Of a stretch of 5,080 bases of DNA, positions 1-5,080 are shown one piece after another. The stretch lies in assembly GCA_040512755.1 (NCBI GenBank), contig JBEVEP010000155.1, positions 1 to 5,080 on the forward strand. The letters run 5' to 3'. Position 1 is the stretch's first letter, and every line of letters begins with the position of its first letter. The translations under genes were made by a program, and so were the position numbers. The stretch is from JBEVEP01 sp040512755. GTDB lineage: Bacteria > Pseudomonadota > Alphaproteobacteria > Rhizobiales > Rhizobiaceae. The notes below the pieces were generated by a model that searched no databases, had not been told where the DNA came from, and was given only the letters and a program-made list of their open reading frames with translations.

Positions 1-43
1 CGCTCGAAGGTCCCTGTTCTTGGCACGATCGCCCGCTCCCTAT

Positions 44-79
44 GCGGTATCACCGCGTTAATTACGGTATTTTACGCGG
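44..79. promoter_or_regulatory. Repeat-bearing, partly AT-rich leader upstream of the small ORF (possible control region)
   Basis: The 148 bases before the first gene contain no convincing coding sequence. Seen directly: a small perfect inverted repeat GCGGT-ATC-ACCGC (44-56); the hexamer CGGTAT twice, at 45-50 and 65-70, exactly 20 bp (about two helical turns) apart; and a CCGCGT/ACGCGG dyad spanning 53-79. The stretch from about 81 to 115 is clearly richer in A and T than its surroundings, as promoters often are in GC-rich genomes. I cannot assign a -35/-10 pair with confidence. A role as operator or promoter for the gene at 149 is inference from position and repeat geometry only. Confidence 0.25.
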
Positions 80-148
80 GTTCGTGGATTAAAATACACT
101 AATATTGAAAATGTAGCCGGGCGACGTTCCTCCGAGGGAGAGGACTCA

Positions 149-421
149 ATGATGTCGGGTGTGTCTGTTGCGTGCCGCCTCCTTCCTGTGCTGTCGCGGC
201 AGATCGAGCAATTGGCAATGCAGGACGCTACCTTCCGTGACCTCTGCGATGACCTGGCCGCAGCGGAGGCAACCCTGCTTGACCTGAGGCAGCTTCCCAA
301 ATCCATCAGCAAGCAACGCCTCGCCGAATGCGAGGGCTGGATAACAAGTCTTTCGGAAGAAATTGAAACCGCCCTGAAGCGTGCCGGGACAGTCATGCGC
401 GCGCGGCAAGCCGACCTTTGA
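149..421 (+). CDS. Small conserved-looking helical protein of unknown function (90 aa)
   Basis: I do not recognise a characterised family. The 90-residue product is predicted mostly helical, with two amphipathic stretches: roughly residues 10-48 (RQIEQLAMQDATF, then DLCDDLAAAEATLLDLRQL) and 54-84 (KQRLAECEGWITSLSEEIETALKRA). A short KSIS turn separates them, suggesting a helical hairpin or coiled-coil dimer. There is no signal peptide, membrane span or metal-binding motif; cysteines are at about 9, 33 and 61. Similar short acidic helical proteins occur as hypothetical proteins in rhizobia, from memory and not checked. The start is the first of two adjacent ATGs (149 or 152), preceded by a purine-rich GAGGGAGAGGA at 134-144 that serves as a good ribosome binding site. 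The stop is TGA at 419-421, followed one base later by a palindrome. It has its own leader and stands 266 bases from the next gene, so it is probably monocistronic. Confidence 0.6.
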   Translation: MMSGVSVACRLLPVLSRQIEQLAMQDATFRDLCDDLAAAEATLLDLRQLPKSISKQRLAECEGWITSLSEEIETALKRAGTVMRARQADL

Positions 422-422
422 A

Positions 423-449
423 TTTGCCAGGTGTGTCACACTGGGCAAA
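423..449. repeat. 27-bp imperfect palindrome just after the small ORF
   Basis: The left arm TTTGCCAGGTGTG (423-435) and right arm CACACTGGGCAAA (437-449) flank a single central T at 436. Eleven of 13 positions are complementary; in RNA a twelfth is a G-U wobble, leaving one A-G mismatch. As RNA it can form a stem closed by a GUC triloop, and its position one base after the stop codon fits a 3' hairpin. No T-run follows (GCCCGTCG instead), so it is not a classical intrinsic terminator. The alternatives are an mRNA-end-protecting hairpin, or a dyad operator for a dimeric regulator acting on the downstream porin gene. The palindrome is directly visible; the function is inferred. Confidence 0.6.
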
Positions 450-498
450 GCCCGTCGCCGGAGCAGACCCCAATCGGGAAACTCGAAATCAATATGGT

Positions 499-532
499 CC
501 TATGCTAATACACCGATGCTACCCGATGCTAC
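499..532. repeat. Tandem 10-bp repeat CCGATGCTAC with a degenerate third copy
   Basis: Two perfect adjacent copies of CCGATGCTAC occupy 513-522 and 523-532. A related CCTATGCTAA (two mismatches) lies upstream at 499-508, and a further ATGCT core is at 557-561. The block sits in the non-coding gap before the porin gene, about 155 bases ahead of its start codon. A 10-bp period places the copies on the same face of the helix, which is the arrangement expected of cooperative activator or repressor sites, but simple slippage could also make it. Apart from this block and the palindrome at 423-449, the 422-687 gap shows only a possible long-range stem, GTGCTG (598-603) with CAGCAC (651-656). I cannot place a confident promoter there. 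Confidence 0.5.
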
Positions 533-687
533 GTTCCTAAGCCATTGGTCATGGGTATGCTTTCGATAGAGCGATGTGCGAACGAATCGCCGCTGCCGTG
601 CTGCCAACGGGACCGACGCCTGCGAGCTTCGGGTTGTTGCCGGCGCGCGTCAGCACTTCAGTTCGCGGGGGGTACCAAGAGGTAGCG

Positions 688-1497
688 ATGCGGAAAGCAG
701 TCATCTTTTTAGGCGGGGCGGTTGCGGCCCTTCTTGCAATCGAGGCGCAGGCGATCGAACAGGCCATCGAGCCCATCGAGCCTACCCCGTCCGAAGCGGA
801 AGCGGCGAGAGAGGCTGCCCCGGTCGCTTCGCTATTCGACGTTGGTTTCGGCGCGTCGGTCACTACCGATTACGTTTCGCGCGGAATTACGCAGACCGGA
901 AGTGACGCGGCCATTCAAGGCTATATCGAGCCAAGCATCGGCATGGCCTACATAAACGTCTGGTCTTCGAACGTTAATTTCGGCGAAGGCTTCTCGGGCG
1001 CCGAGATCGATACGGCGATCGGCATCAGGCCTGAGTTTGGACCGCTCTCTCTTGACCTCGGTTATGTCCACTATTTCTACGCGCCGGAGGAAGTCAGTCC
1101 CGACTATGGCGAGCTTTTCGCCAAGGCGGACTATAACTTCCGTGACATGGTCACATTTGGCGCAAGGGTGTTTTTTGCCCCCGACTTCAATCAGAGCGGC
1201 AAGACAGCGACTTTTGTTGCGGGCGGCCTGAAGGTTCCGCTTCCGCACGATTTCTCGGTCTATGCCGGGATCGGGTACCAGTTCTTCGAGGATCCCGATG
1301 CTTTCGAACAATTGGCCTGGACCGCCGGCGTCTCCTATGACTGGAAAGCGCTGACATTCGATGTCCGTTATTGGGATACCGATCTCGATGACGACGAGTG
1401 CGTTGCCCGCAGCGGGTTCGCGGACGGTTGCGATGCGAGAATCGTTGGGACCATCTCGTTCAATACCGCGTGGTCTGATTTTACGAAGGGCCGCTGA
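688..1497 (+). CDS. TorF/Gcw_chp-family putative outer-membrane porin (269 aa)
   Basis: An exported beta-barrel protein of the TorF family of putative porins (Gcw_chp, CHP02001 type), thought to sit in the outer membrane and pass small solutes; the substrate is unknown. The start at 688 is preferred over an upstream in-frame ATG at 574. It is preceded by AAGAGG (677-682) and begins a clean signal peptide: MRK, a hydrophobic core at about 4-18, and an AQA cleavage motif at 20-22. A low-complexity Glu/Pro/Ala linker follows (about 23-46). The family signature SVTTDYVSRGITQT is at 57-70, then alternating aromatic and hydrophobic strands (INVWSSNVNF 89-98, LDLGYVHYFY 122-131, VYAGIGYQFF 191-200, LTFDVRYWDTD 222-232). 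The usual C-terminal pair of cysteines (C238, C248) precedes the last strand RIVGTISFNTAW. The terminal strand is followed by SDFTKGR rather than ending on an aromatic residue, which is a little unusual for a barrel recognised by BamA. Length is normal for the family. Confidence 0.88.
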   Translation: MRKAVIFLGGAVAALLAIEAQAIEQAIEPIEPTPSEAEAAREAAPVASLFDVGFGASVTTDYVSRGITQTGSDAAIQGYIEPSIGMAYINVWSSNVNFGEGFSGAEIDTAIGIRPEFGPLSLDLGYVHYFYAPEEVSPDYGELFAKADYNFRDMVTFGARVFFAPDFNQSGKTATFVAGGLKVPLPHDFSVYAGIGYQFFEDPDAFEQLAWTAGVSYDWKALTFDVRYWDTDLDDDECVARSGFADGCDARIVGTISFNTAWSDFTKGR

Positions 1498-1514
1498 TCG
1501 CTTGGGCGGAAACC

Positions 1515-1538
1515 ATTTCGACGGCAAACGGGCGAAAT
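1515..1538. repeat. Short inverted repeat ATTTCG-N12-CGAAAT in the gap after the porin gene
   Basis: A perfect 6-bp dyad (1515-1520 and 1533-1538) with a 12-base spacer lies 17 bases after the porin stop codon and about 50 bases before the next start. No T-run follows, so it is a poor terminator candidate. It could be an operator half-site pair or chance. It is the only structure I can point to in the 93-base gap besides the direct repeat GTCAGC at 1541-1546 and 1549-1554. Confidence 0.25.
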
Positions 1539-1590
1539 TAGTCAGCCAGTCAGCGAAGTCGCATCGTGATTTTTGCATGGGAGCAGGAAG

Positions 1591-2049
1591 ATGAACGAGC
1601 CGAAATCGTCCAAGCCGTCTGGTGCTGTTCCGACTGCCGAAGAGCTGCGTATGCAGATGCTCAAGGCCGAGATGGACAATATGACCAAGCAGGAGCAGGC
1701 CAGAAAAAAGGCGATGCAGGAACACGAGCAGTTCGCCGAAGACTTCCTCAAGAACCACGTGACCGAGCATGAGAGAGCCGTCGTTCAGCGGCTGGTCCGT
1801 GTTGCTGTCGAGCAGGGCAAGACGGAAGCGCTCGTCTACAGCTTCCCTTCCTCGCTTTGCAGCGACAGCGGACGAGCCATCAACAACGCGCTACCGGAGT
1901 GGCCGGAAACTCTCCAGGGCAAAGCGCGCGAGCTCTTTGAGCGCTACGAGCAGAACCTGAAGCCCGCCGGGTACCGGCTCAAGGCGATGATCATCAACTT
2001 CCCTGGAGGCATTCCCGGGGACGTCGGCTTTTACCTGTCCTGGGCATGA
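1591..2049 (+). CDS. Conserved hypothetical cytosolic protein with coiled-coil N-terminus (152 aa)
   Basis: Function unknown. Residues 1-14 are polar and probably disordered. Residues about 15-55 form a long charged helix rich in Met, Gln, Lys and Glu (ELRMQMLKAEMDNM, then KQEQARKKAMQEHEQF), a likely coiled coil. The C-terminal part looks like a compact alpha/beta fold: helix ERAVVQRLVRVAVEQG (61-76), strand EALVYSFP (79-86), a conserved-looking SDSGRAINNALPEWPETLQGK (91-111), helix ARELFERYEQ (112-121), then strands YRLKAMIINFPGG (128-140) and GDVGFYLSWA (143-152). I recall very similar hypothetical proteins of this size in Rhizobium-type genomes but no assigned role. There is no signal peptide or membrane span. 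ATG 1591 is chosen over an in-frame TTG at 1573 because GGGAG (1579-1583) lies 7 bases before it. Gaps of 93 and 71 bases to its neighbours make operon membership uncertain. Confidence 0.75.
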   Translation: MNEPKSSKPSGAVPTAEELRMQMLKAEMDNMTKQEQARKKAMQEHEQFAEDFLKNHVTEHERAVVQRLVRVAVEQGKTEALVYSFPSSLCSDSGRAINNALPEWPETLQGKARELFERYEQNLKPAGYRLKAMIINFPGGIPGDVGFYLSWA

Positions 2050-2085
2050 ACCAGGAGCGGCCTGAGTAGCGTGAGGTAACGAAAG

Positions 2086-2101
2086 GCCGGGCTCCACCGG
2101 C
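2086..2101. repeat. Small GC hairpin ahead of the transporter operon
   Basis: GCCGG (2086-2090) and CCGGC (2097-2101) form a perfect 5-bp stem with a six-base loop in the 71-base gap before the YfcC-family gene. It has no T-run and lies only 6 bases ahead of the ribosome binding site, so it is more plausibly a minor leader structure than a terminator. The same gap holds a GGCCT/AGGCC pair (2069-2073 and 2084-2088) that would compete with it. I see no TTGAT-N4-ATCAA (FNR/Anr-type) box here, although arginine deiminase operons in other bacteria are often oxygen-controlled. Confidence 0.2.
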
Positions 2102-2107
2102 ACGAAT

Positions 2108-2114
2108 GGAGGGG
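2108..2114 (+). promoter_or_regulatory. Strong ribosome binding site that fixes the start of the YfcC-family gene
   Basis: GGAGGGG lies 6 bases ahead of ATG 2121. The in-frame ATG at 2106 overlaps this motif and has no Shine-Dalgarno sequence of its own at proper spacing, so 2121 (protein beginning MPRKFPTAFT, as usual for the family) is the better start. Confidence 0.75.
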
Positions 2115-2120
2115 AAGTCC

Positions 2121-3611
2121 ATGCCGAGGAAATTCCCAACCGCTTTCACCATTCTCTTCGTACTCATCGTGGTCGTGGCCGCCCTCACGTGGATCATTCC
2201 CGCGGGCCAGTACGAGCGGGCGCTCAATCCGGCGCTGGGTAAGGAAGCCCCGGTCCCCGGCACCTATACGGTTGTCGAGTCGAACCCGCAGGGTCTCAAA
2301 GACATCCTGATGGCGCCGATCGCCGGGCTCTACAATCCTGCAACGGGAATGGCGAACGCGATCGACGTCGCGGTCTTCGTGCTCGTCATCGGCGGCTTTC
2401 TCGCCGTCGTGACCAAGACCGGCGCGATCGACGCTGGCATCGGCTGGCTTTTGAATGCGCTGCGAGGCCGCGAGATCTTCATGATCCCGATCCTGATGGC
2501 CGCCTTCGCGGCCGGCGGGACGAGCTATGGCATGGCGGAGGAAAGTTTGGCCTTCTACGCGATCGTGCTGCCCGTCTTCATACGGGCCGGATATGACGCG
2601 CTGACCGGCGTCGCCGTGATCATGCTTGGCGCAGGCATCGGGACGCTCGGCTCCACGTTCAATGCCTTCGCCACTGTGATCGCCTCCAATGCGGCGGGCG
2701 TTCCTTTCACGGACGGCCTTCTGCTGCGTGTGCTCATCCTCTTCGTCTGCCTGGCTGCGGGAATTATGTACGTCATGCGCTATGCCAGCCGGGTCAAGGC
2801 CAATCCCGCAACTTCGGTTGTAGCGGCGCAGCGCGAAGAAAATATCGCGCATTTCCTGAAGGGCTCAGCTGTCGGCGAGCCGCTGCCCGAATTCACCCGT
2901 GTTCGCAGCATCATTCTCGCGCTTTTCGGGATCACTTTCGTGATCATGCTCTATGGCGTGATCCGTCTCGGATGGTGGATGGGCGAGATGTCAGCCCTCT
3001 TCCTCGGCATGGCGATTCTCACATGGATCGTCGGCAAGTTCGCGCCAGAAACGCGCATGGACGAAGAGACCTTCGTCAACACTTTCGTGAATGGCGCGCG
3101 CGACCTACTAGGAGTCGCGCTGATCATCGGCGTGGCACGCGGCATCGTGGTGGTCATGGATGCCGGCAAGATCACCGATACGATTCTGCACACACTGGCA
3201 GGTGGGCTAGCAGGGCTCGGCAACGTCGTCTTCATCAACACAATGCTGGTGTTCCAGACGATCCTTTCATTCCTCGTTCCCTCATCGTCCGGCCTCGCAG
3301 TCCTGACCATGCCGATCCTGGCGCCGCTGTCCGACTTTGCCGGCGTGAACCGGGACCTCACAGTGACCGCCTATCAGTCCGCCAACGGATGGGTGAACCT
3401 CTTCAACCCGACTTTCGCGGTCGTCATGGGCGGGCTGGCGATCGGACGAGTCTCCTATGACAGATGGCTGCGGTTTGTCTGGCCTCTGTTGTTGGTCCTC
3501 ATGATCATCATCATCCTGGCATTGAGCGCCGGGGCGCTGACCTCGGAGGGCCCCGGCCAGGTTGCGCCGGCCCCGCAGCCCGCCACCACAACCCCGCCTG
3601 CGGGTGGATGA
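2121..3611 (+). CDS. YfcC/DcuC-family membrane carrier, candidate arginine/ornithine exchanger (496 aa)
   Basis: An inner-membrane transporter of the YfcC family (C4-dicarboxylate anaerobic carrier superfamily, DcuC type). The N-terminus KFPTAFTILFVLIVVVAALT with WIIPAGQY (4-31) is typical. Further family-like blocks are GGTSYGMAEESLAFY (132-146), IMLGAGIGTLGSTFNAFATVIASNAAG (about 167-193), a predicted cytoplasmic loop at 221-260, LVPSSSGLAVLTMPILAPLSD (385-405) and a GWVNLFNPTFAVVMGGL re-entrant-like block (423-439). I count about 11-13 membrane segments, the last at about 452-472. The two halves each carry a Ser/Gly-rich block, consistent with an inverted-repeat carrier. Members of this family next to arginine deiminase genes act as arginine/ornithine exchangers (ArcE in streptococci), so amino-acid exchange is more likely here than dicarboxylate transport; this is inferred from context. 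The gene opens a tight unit: its stop is 4 bases before the next ATG. Odd: a Pro/Ala/Thr-rich tail (about 473-496) after the last membrane span. Confidence 0.88.
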   Translation: MPRKFPTAFTILFVLIVVVAALTWIIPAGQYERALNPALGKEAPVPGTYTVVESNPQGLKDILMAPIAGLYNPATGMANAIDVAVFVLVIGGFLAVVTKTGAIDAGIGWLLNALRGREIFMIPILMAAFAAGGTSYGMAEESLAFYAIVLPVFIRAGYDALTGVAVIMLGAGIGTLGSTFNAFATVIASNAAGVPFTDGLLLRVLILFVCLAAGIMYVMRYASRVKANPATSVVAAQREENIAHFLKGSAVGEPLPEFTRVRSIILALFGITFVIMLYGVIRLGWWMGEMSALFLGMAILTWIVGKFAPETRMDEETFVNTFVNGARDLLGVALIIGVARGIVVVMDAGKITDTILHTLAGGLAGLGNVVFINTMLVFQTILSFLVPSSSGLAVLTMPILAPLSDFAGVNRDLTVTAYQSANGWVNLFNPTFAVVMGGLAIGRVSYDRWLRFVWPLLLVLMIIIILALSAGALTSEGPGQVAPAPQPATTTPPAGG

Positions 3612-3615
3612 GGCC

Positions 3616-4986
3616 ATGGCTGGCGAGCATTCTGCAACCCTGGCCGCCGAGCGGGCATCCGGCAGTCTGGGTCTTGCAGCCTGCACCGCGCTTGTCGTCG
3701 GCAACATGGTCGGTTCCGGGATTTTTCTGTTGCCGGCCTCGCTCGCCGCCTTCGGGCCGATTTCGCTTCTGGGCTGGATAGTGACGTCGGTCGGGGCTCT
3801 CGTACTCGCGATCATCTTCGGACGACTCTCGCGGCGCGTATCGAAGACCGGCGGTCCTTACGCCTATACCGAAGCCGGATATGGCGAGTTTGCCGGCTTC
3901 ATCATCGCCTGGGGCTACTGGATCGCTTTGTGGACCGGGAATGCCGGAGTTGCGGTCGCGCTGGCCGGCTATGTCGGCTTTCTGTTTCCCGCGATAGGCG
4001 CCTCACCGGCGCTCAGTCTGGCGGTGGCGCTTATTGCGATCTGGACGCTGACTCTGATCAACGTCAGGGGCGTCGAGGAAGCGGGCTTCGTGCAGATCGT
4101 CACGACGGTCCTCAAGCTTGTGCCGCTGGCTTTCATCGGAATAATCGGATTTTTCTGGATCGATCCCGAGAATTTCACGCCTTTCAACGTCAGCGGTCAG
4201 TCCGACCTTGCCGCTATATCCGCGGCGGCGGCGCTTACGCTGTGGGCCTATCTCGGGCTCGAATCGGCGACGGTACCGTCGGGCGACGTTGTCGACCCCG
4301 AGAAGACGATTCCCCGGGCGACCATCATCGGCGTCCTGGTCGCCGCGGCGGTGTATATTTCTGTCACCACGGTCGCCATCGGGGTACTGCCAACCGAATC
4401 CCTGGCGGCTTCGTCGGCACCGCTGGCCGATGTTTCCCGAGCAATGTGGGGACCGGTCGGCGGATTGCTCGTCGCCGTCGGCGCAGTGATCTCCACATTC
4501 GGCACGCTCAACGGATTCACTCTGCTCACCGGCCAGGTGCCTTACGGGGCCGCGCTTGATCGCGTCTTTCCTGACAGGATGGGGCATCTCTCACGTTTCG
4601 GTACGCCGGCCAATGCGTTGGTCTTCTCAAACTTCCTTGCCTCGGTGCTGGTGGCCATGAATTTCGCGCAAGGGCTGGTTGGCGCGTTCAACGCCATCAT
4701 CCTGCTGGCGGTGATGTCGAGCCTTCTTCCCTATGCGCTGTGCTCGCTCGCCGAACTCATGATCCTGATCCGTACCGGCCGCACAGTCGCCGGCCCCGAG
4801 ATTGCCAAGGTCGCCATCCTGGGCGCCCTTGGCTTCATCTATGCGATCTGGGCGATCTACGGCGCAGGACCCCGGACCGTTTTCCTCGGGTTCCTGCTCG
4901 TGCTGGCCGGAATTCCTGTCCACGTCTGGATCAAATGGCGCAATGCCCGCGCCGGAGCGCTCCGGTCGCAACCAAGGGAGGTCTGA
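3616..4986 (+). CDS. AdiC-like APC-superfamily basic amino acid antiporter (456 aa)
   Basis: A 12-span inner-membrane antiporter of the APC superfamily, related to the arginine/agmatine antiporter AdiC and to ArcD. By-eye alignment to E. coli AdiC runs with a constant offset of +8 at the sites compared. TM1 has the unwound VVGNMVGSG motif (27-35; N30 and S34 match AdiC N22 and S26). TM3 has GYWIALWTGN (Y101, N109 match Y93, N101). TM6 has TLWAYLGLES (W210 and E216 match W202 and the proton-linked E208). TM8 has GTLNGFTLLTGQ (296-307), and TM10 has LLPY (Y373 matches Y365). Backbone-binding and gating residues are kept. Several side-chain pocket positions differ: L105 for C97, V112 for M104, F301 for W293 and A365 for S357. 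ATG 3616 lies 4 bases after the preceding stop, with GGTGGA (3603-3608) as ribosome binding site; an in-frame ATG at 3562 would overlap the upstream gene and adds a non-family stretch. It ends 2 bases before arcA, so it is probably the pathway's exchanger, with ornithine or citrulline as counter-substrate. Confidence 0.9.
   Translation: MAGEHSATLAAERASGSLGLAACTALVVGNMVGSGIFLLPASLAAFGPISLLGWIVTSVGALVLAIIFGRLSRRVSKTGGPYAYTEAGYGEFAGFIIAWGYWIALWTGNAGVAVALAGYVGFLFPAIGASPALSLAVALIAIWTLTLINVRGVEEAGFVQIVTTVLKLVPLAFIGIIGFFWIDPENFTPFNVSGQSDLAAISAAAALTLWAYLGLESATVPSGDVVDPEKTIPRATIIGVLVAAAVYISVTTVAIGVLPTESLAASSAPLADVSRAMWGPVGGLLVAVGAVISTFGTLNGFTLLTGQVPYGAALDRVFPDRMGHLSRFGTPANALVFSNFLASVLVAMNFAQGLVGAFNAIILLAVMSSLLPYALCSLAELMILIRTGRTVAGPEIAKVAILGALGFIYAIWAIYGAGPRTVFLGFLLVLAGIPVHVWIKWRNARAGALRSQPREV
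4975..4981 (+). promoter_or_regulatory. Strong ribosome binding site of arcA inside the end of the antiporter gene
   Basis: AGGGAGG lies 7 bases before ATG 4989 and within the last codons of the antiporter gene, whose TGA (4984-4986) falls between site and start. This layout is typical of translationally coupled operon genes and supports a high arcA translation rate. Confidence 0.75.
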
Positions 4987-4988
4987 AC

Positions 4989-5080
4989 ATGCAGCTCGGC
5001 GTTCATTCGGAGATCGGCAAGCTTCGCAAGGTAATGGTGTCGCGCCCATCGCTCGCGCACGAGAGACTGACGCCTGGGAA
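4989..5080 (+). CDS. arcA: Arginine deiminase, N-terminal 30 codons (cut by window edge)
   Basis: Arginine deiminase hydrolyses L-arginine to citrulline and ammonia in the cytoplasm, the first step of the ATP-yielding arginine deiminase pathway. Only the N-terminus is present: MQLGVHSEIGKLRKVMV followed by SRPSLAHERLTPG. It contains the family's opening signature LGVHSE-GKLRKV and the R-P-x-LAHERLTP block, matching ArcA of Pseudomonas and other bacteria closely. The catalytic Cys, His and Asp residues of the guanidino-modifying (pentein) fold lie beyond the edge and cannot be checked. It starts shortly after LGVHSE-type N-termini of other members, lacking only a few non-conserved residues. 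It is the third gene of the unit, with a 2-base gap from the antiporter. Ornithine carbamoyltransferase and carbamate kinase genes are expected next. The reading frame is open to the end of the window. Confidence 0.95.
   Translation, partial: MQLGVHSEIGKLRKVMVSRPSLAHERLTPG

Noticed and set aside
381..569. 62-codon plus-strand frame across the palindrome and repeats
   Set aside because: It starts inside the 90-aa gene in another frame, has no ribosome binding site, and its translation has no recognisable character.
574..687. Longer porin start at ATG 574 (38 extra residues)
   Set aside because: It would bury the signal peptide inside the protein. ATG 688 has a good ribosome binding site and a clean signal sequence.
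832..1770. 312-codon open frame on the minus strand across the porin gene
   Set aside because: It lies antisense to a well-supported porin and spans into the next gene. Its translation is not domain-like, and long antisense frames are common in GC-rich DNA.
2050..2120. FNR/Anr-type box or terminator ahead of the transporter operon
   Set aside because: No TTGAT-N4-ATCAA dyad is visible, and the hairpins there lack a T-run. Control may come from elsewhere or from a diverged site.
2031..2852. 273-codon open frame on the minus strand over the YfcC-family gene
   Set aside because: Its translation is a run of Asp/Arg/His/Glu-rich text (for example DRDHEDLAAS) typical of the antisense of hydrophobic membrane segments. 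No ribosome binding site or family signature.
3562..3615. Longer antiporter start at ATG 3562
   Set aside because: It overlaps the upstream gene's end and adds an Arg/Pro-rich leader not seen in APC antiporters; ATG 3616 fits the family's length and operon spacing.
4003..4587. Minus- and plus-strand alternative frames inside the antiporter gene
   Set aside because: They are shadows of a transporter whose motifs are continuous in the chosen frame; their compositions are Arg/Asp-rich and not protein-like.

Overview
The window is GC-rich DNA with dense, same-strand coding and rhizobial-looking proteins. These include a TorF/Gcw_chp-type outer-membrane porin and a 152-residue uncharacterised protein of a kind I associate with Rhizobium/Mesorhizobium relatives. 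An alphaproteobacterium, probably of the order Hyphomicrobiales (Rhizobiales), is the best guess. This is an inference from protein flavour and base composition; there is no rRNA or other marker gene.

Layout, all on the + strand. Positions 1-148 are a non-coding leader with an AT-rich stretch and short repeats that could hold a promoter. Positions 149-421 encode a small helical protein of unknown function. Positions 422-687 are non-coding and hold two notable elements: a 27-bp imperfect palindrome directly after the stop codon, and a 10-bp tandem repeat with a degenerate third copy. Positions 688-1497 encode the exported porin, and 1591-2049 a cytosolic conserved hypothetical protein. From 2121 to the window end there is a tight transcription unit: a YfcC/DcuC-family carrier (2121-3611), an AdiC-like APC-superfamily antiporter (3616-4986) and the first 30 codons of arginine deiminase arcA (4989 to beyond the edge). 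The gaps inside this unit are 4 and 2 nt.

How the genes work together: ArcA hydrolyses arginine to citrulline and ammonia. The usual pathway continues with ornithine carbamoyltransferase and carbamate kinase to give ornithine, CO2, ammonia and ATP; those genes would be expected just downstream. The pathway needs an arginine/ornithine (or arginine/citrulline) exchanger. This operon carries candidates from both of the unrelated families known to supply that exchange (APC-type ArcD/AdiC and DcuC/YfcC-type ArcE). The porin upstream may allow outer-membrane passage of small solutes, but nothing in the sequence ties it to the operon.

I see no CRISPR array, tRNA, rRNA, insertion sequence or phage gene. 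The most interesting points are the doubled transporter arrangement, the altered side-chain pocket of the AdiC-like protein, and the palindrome and repeats between 422 and 687. I did not find evidence for a wholly new kind of system.
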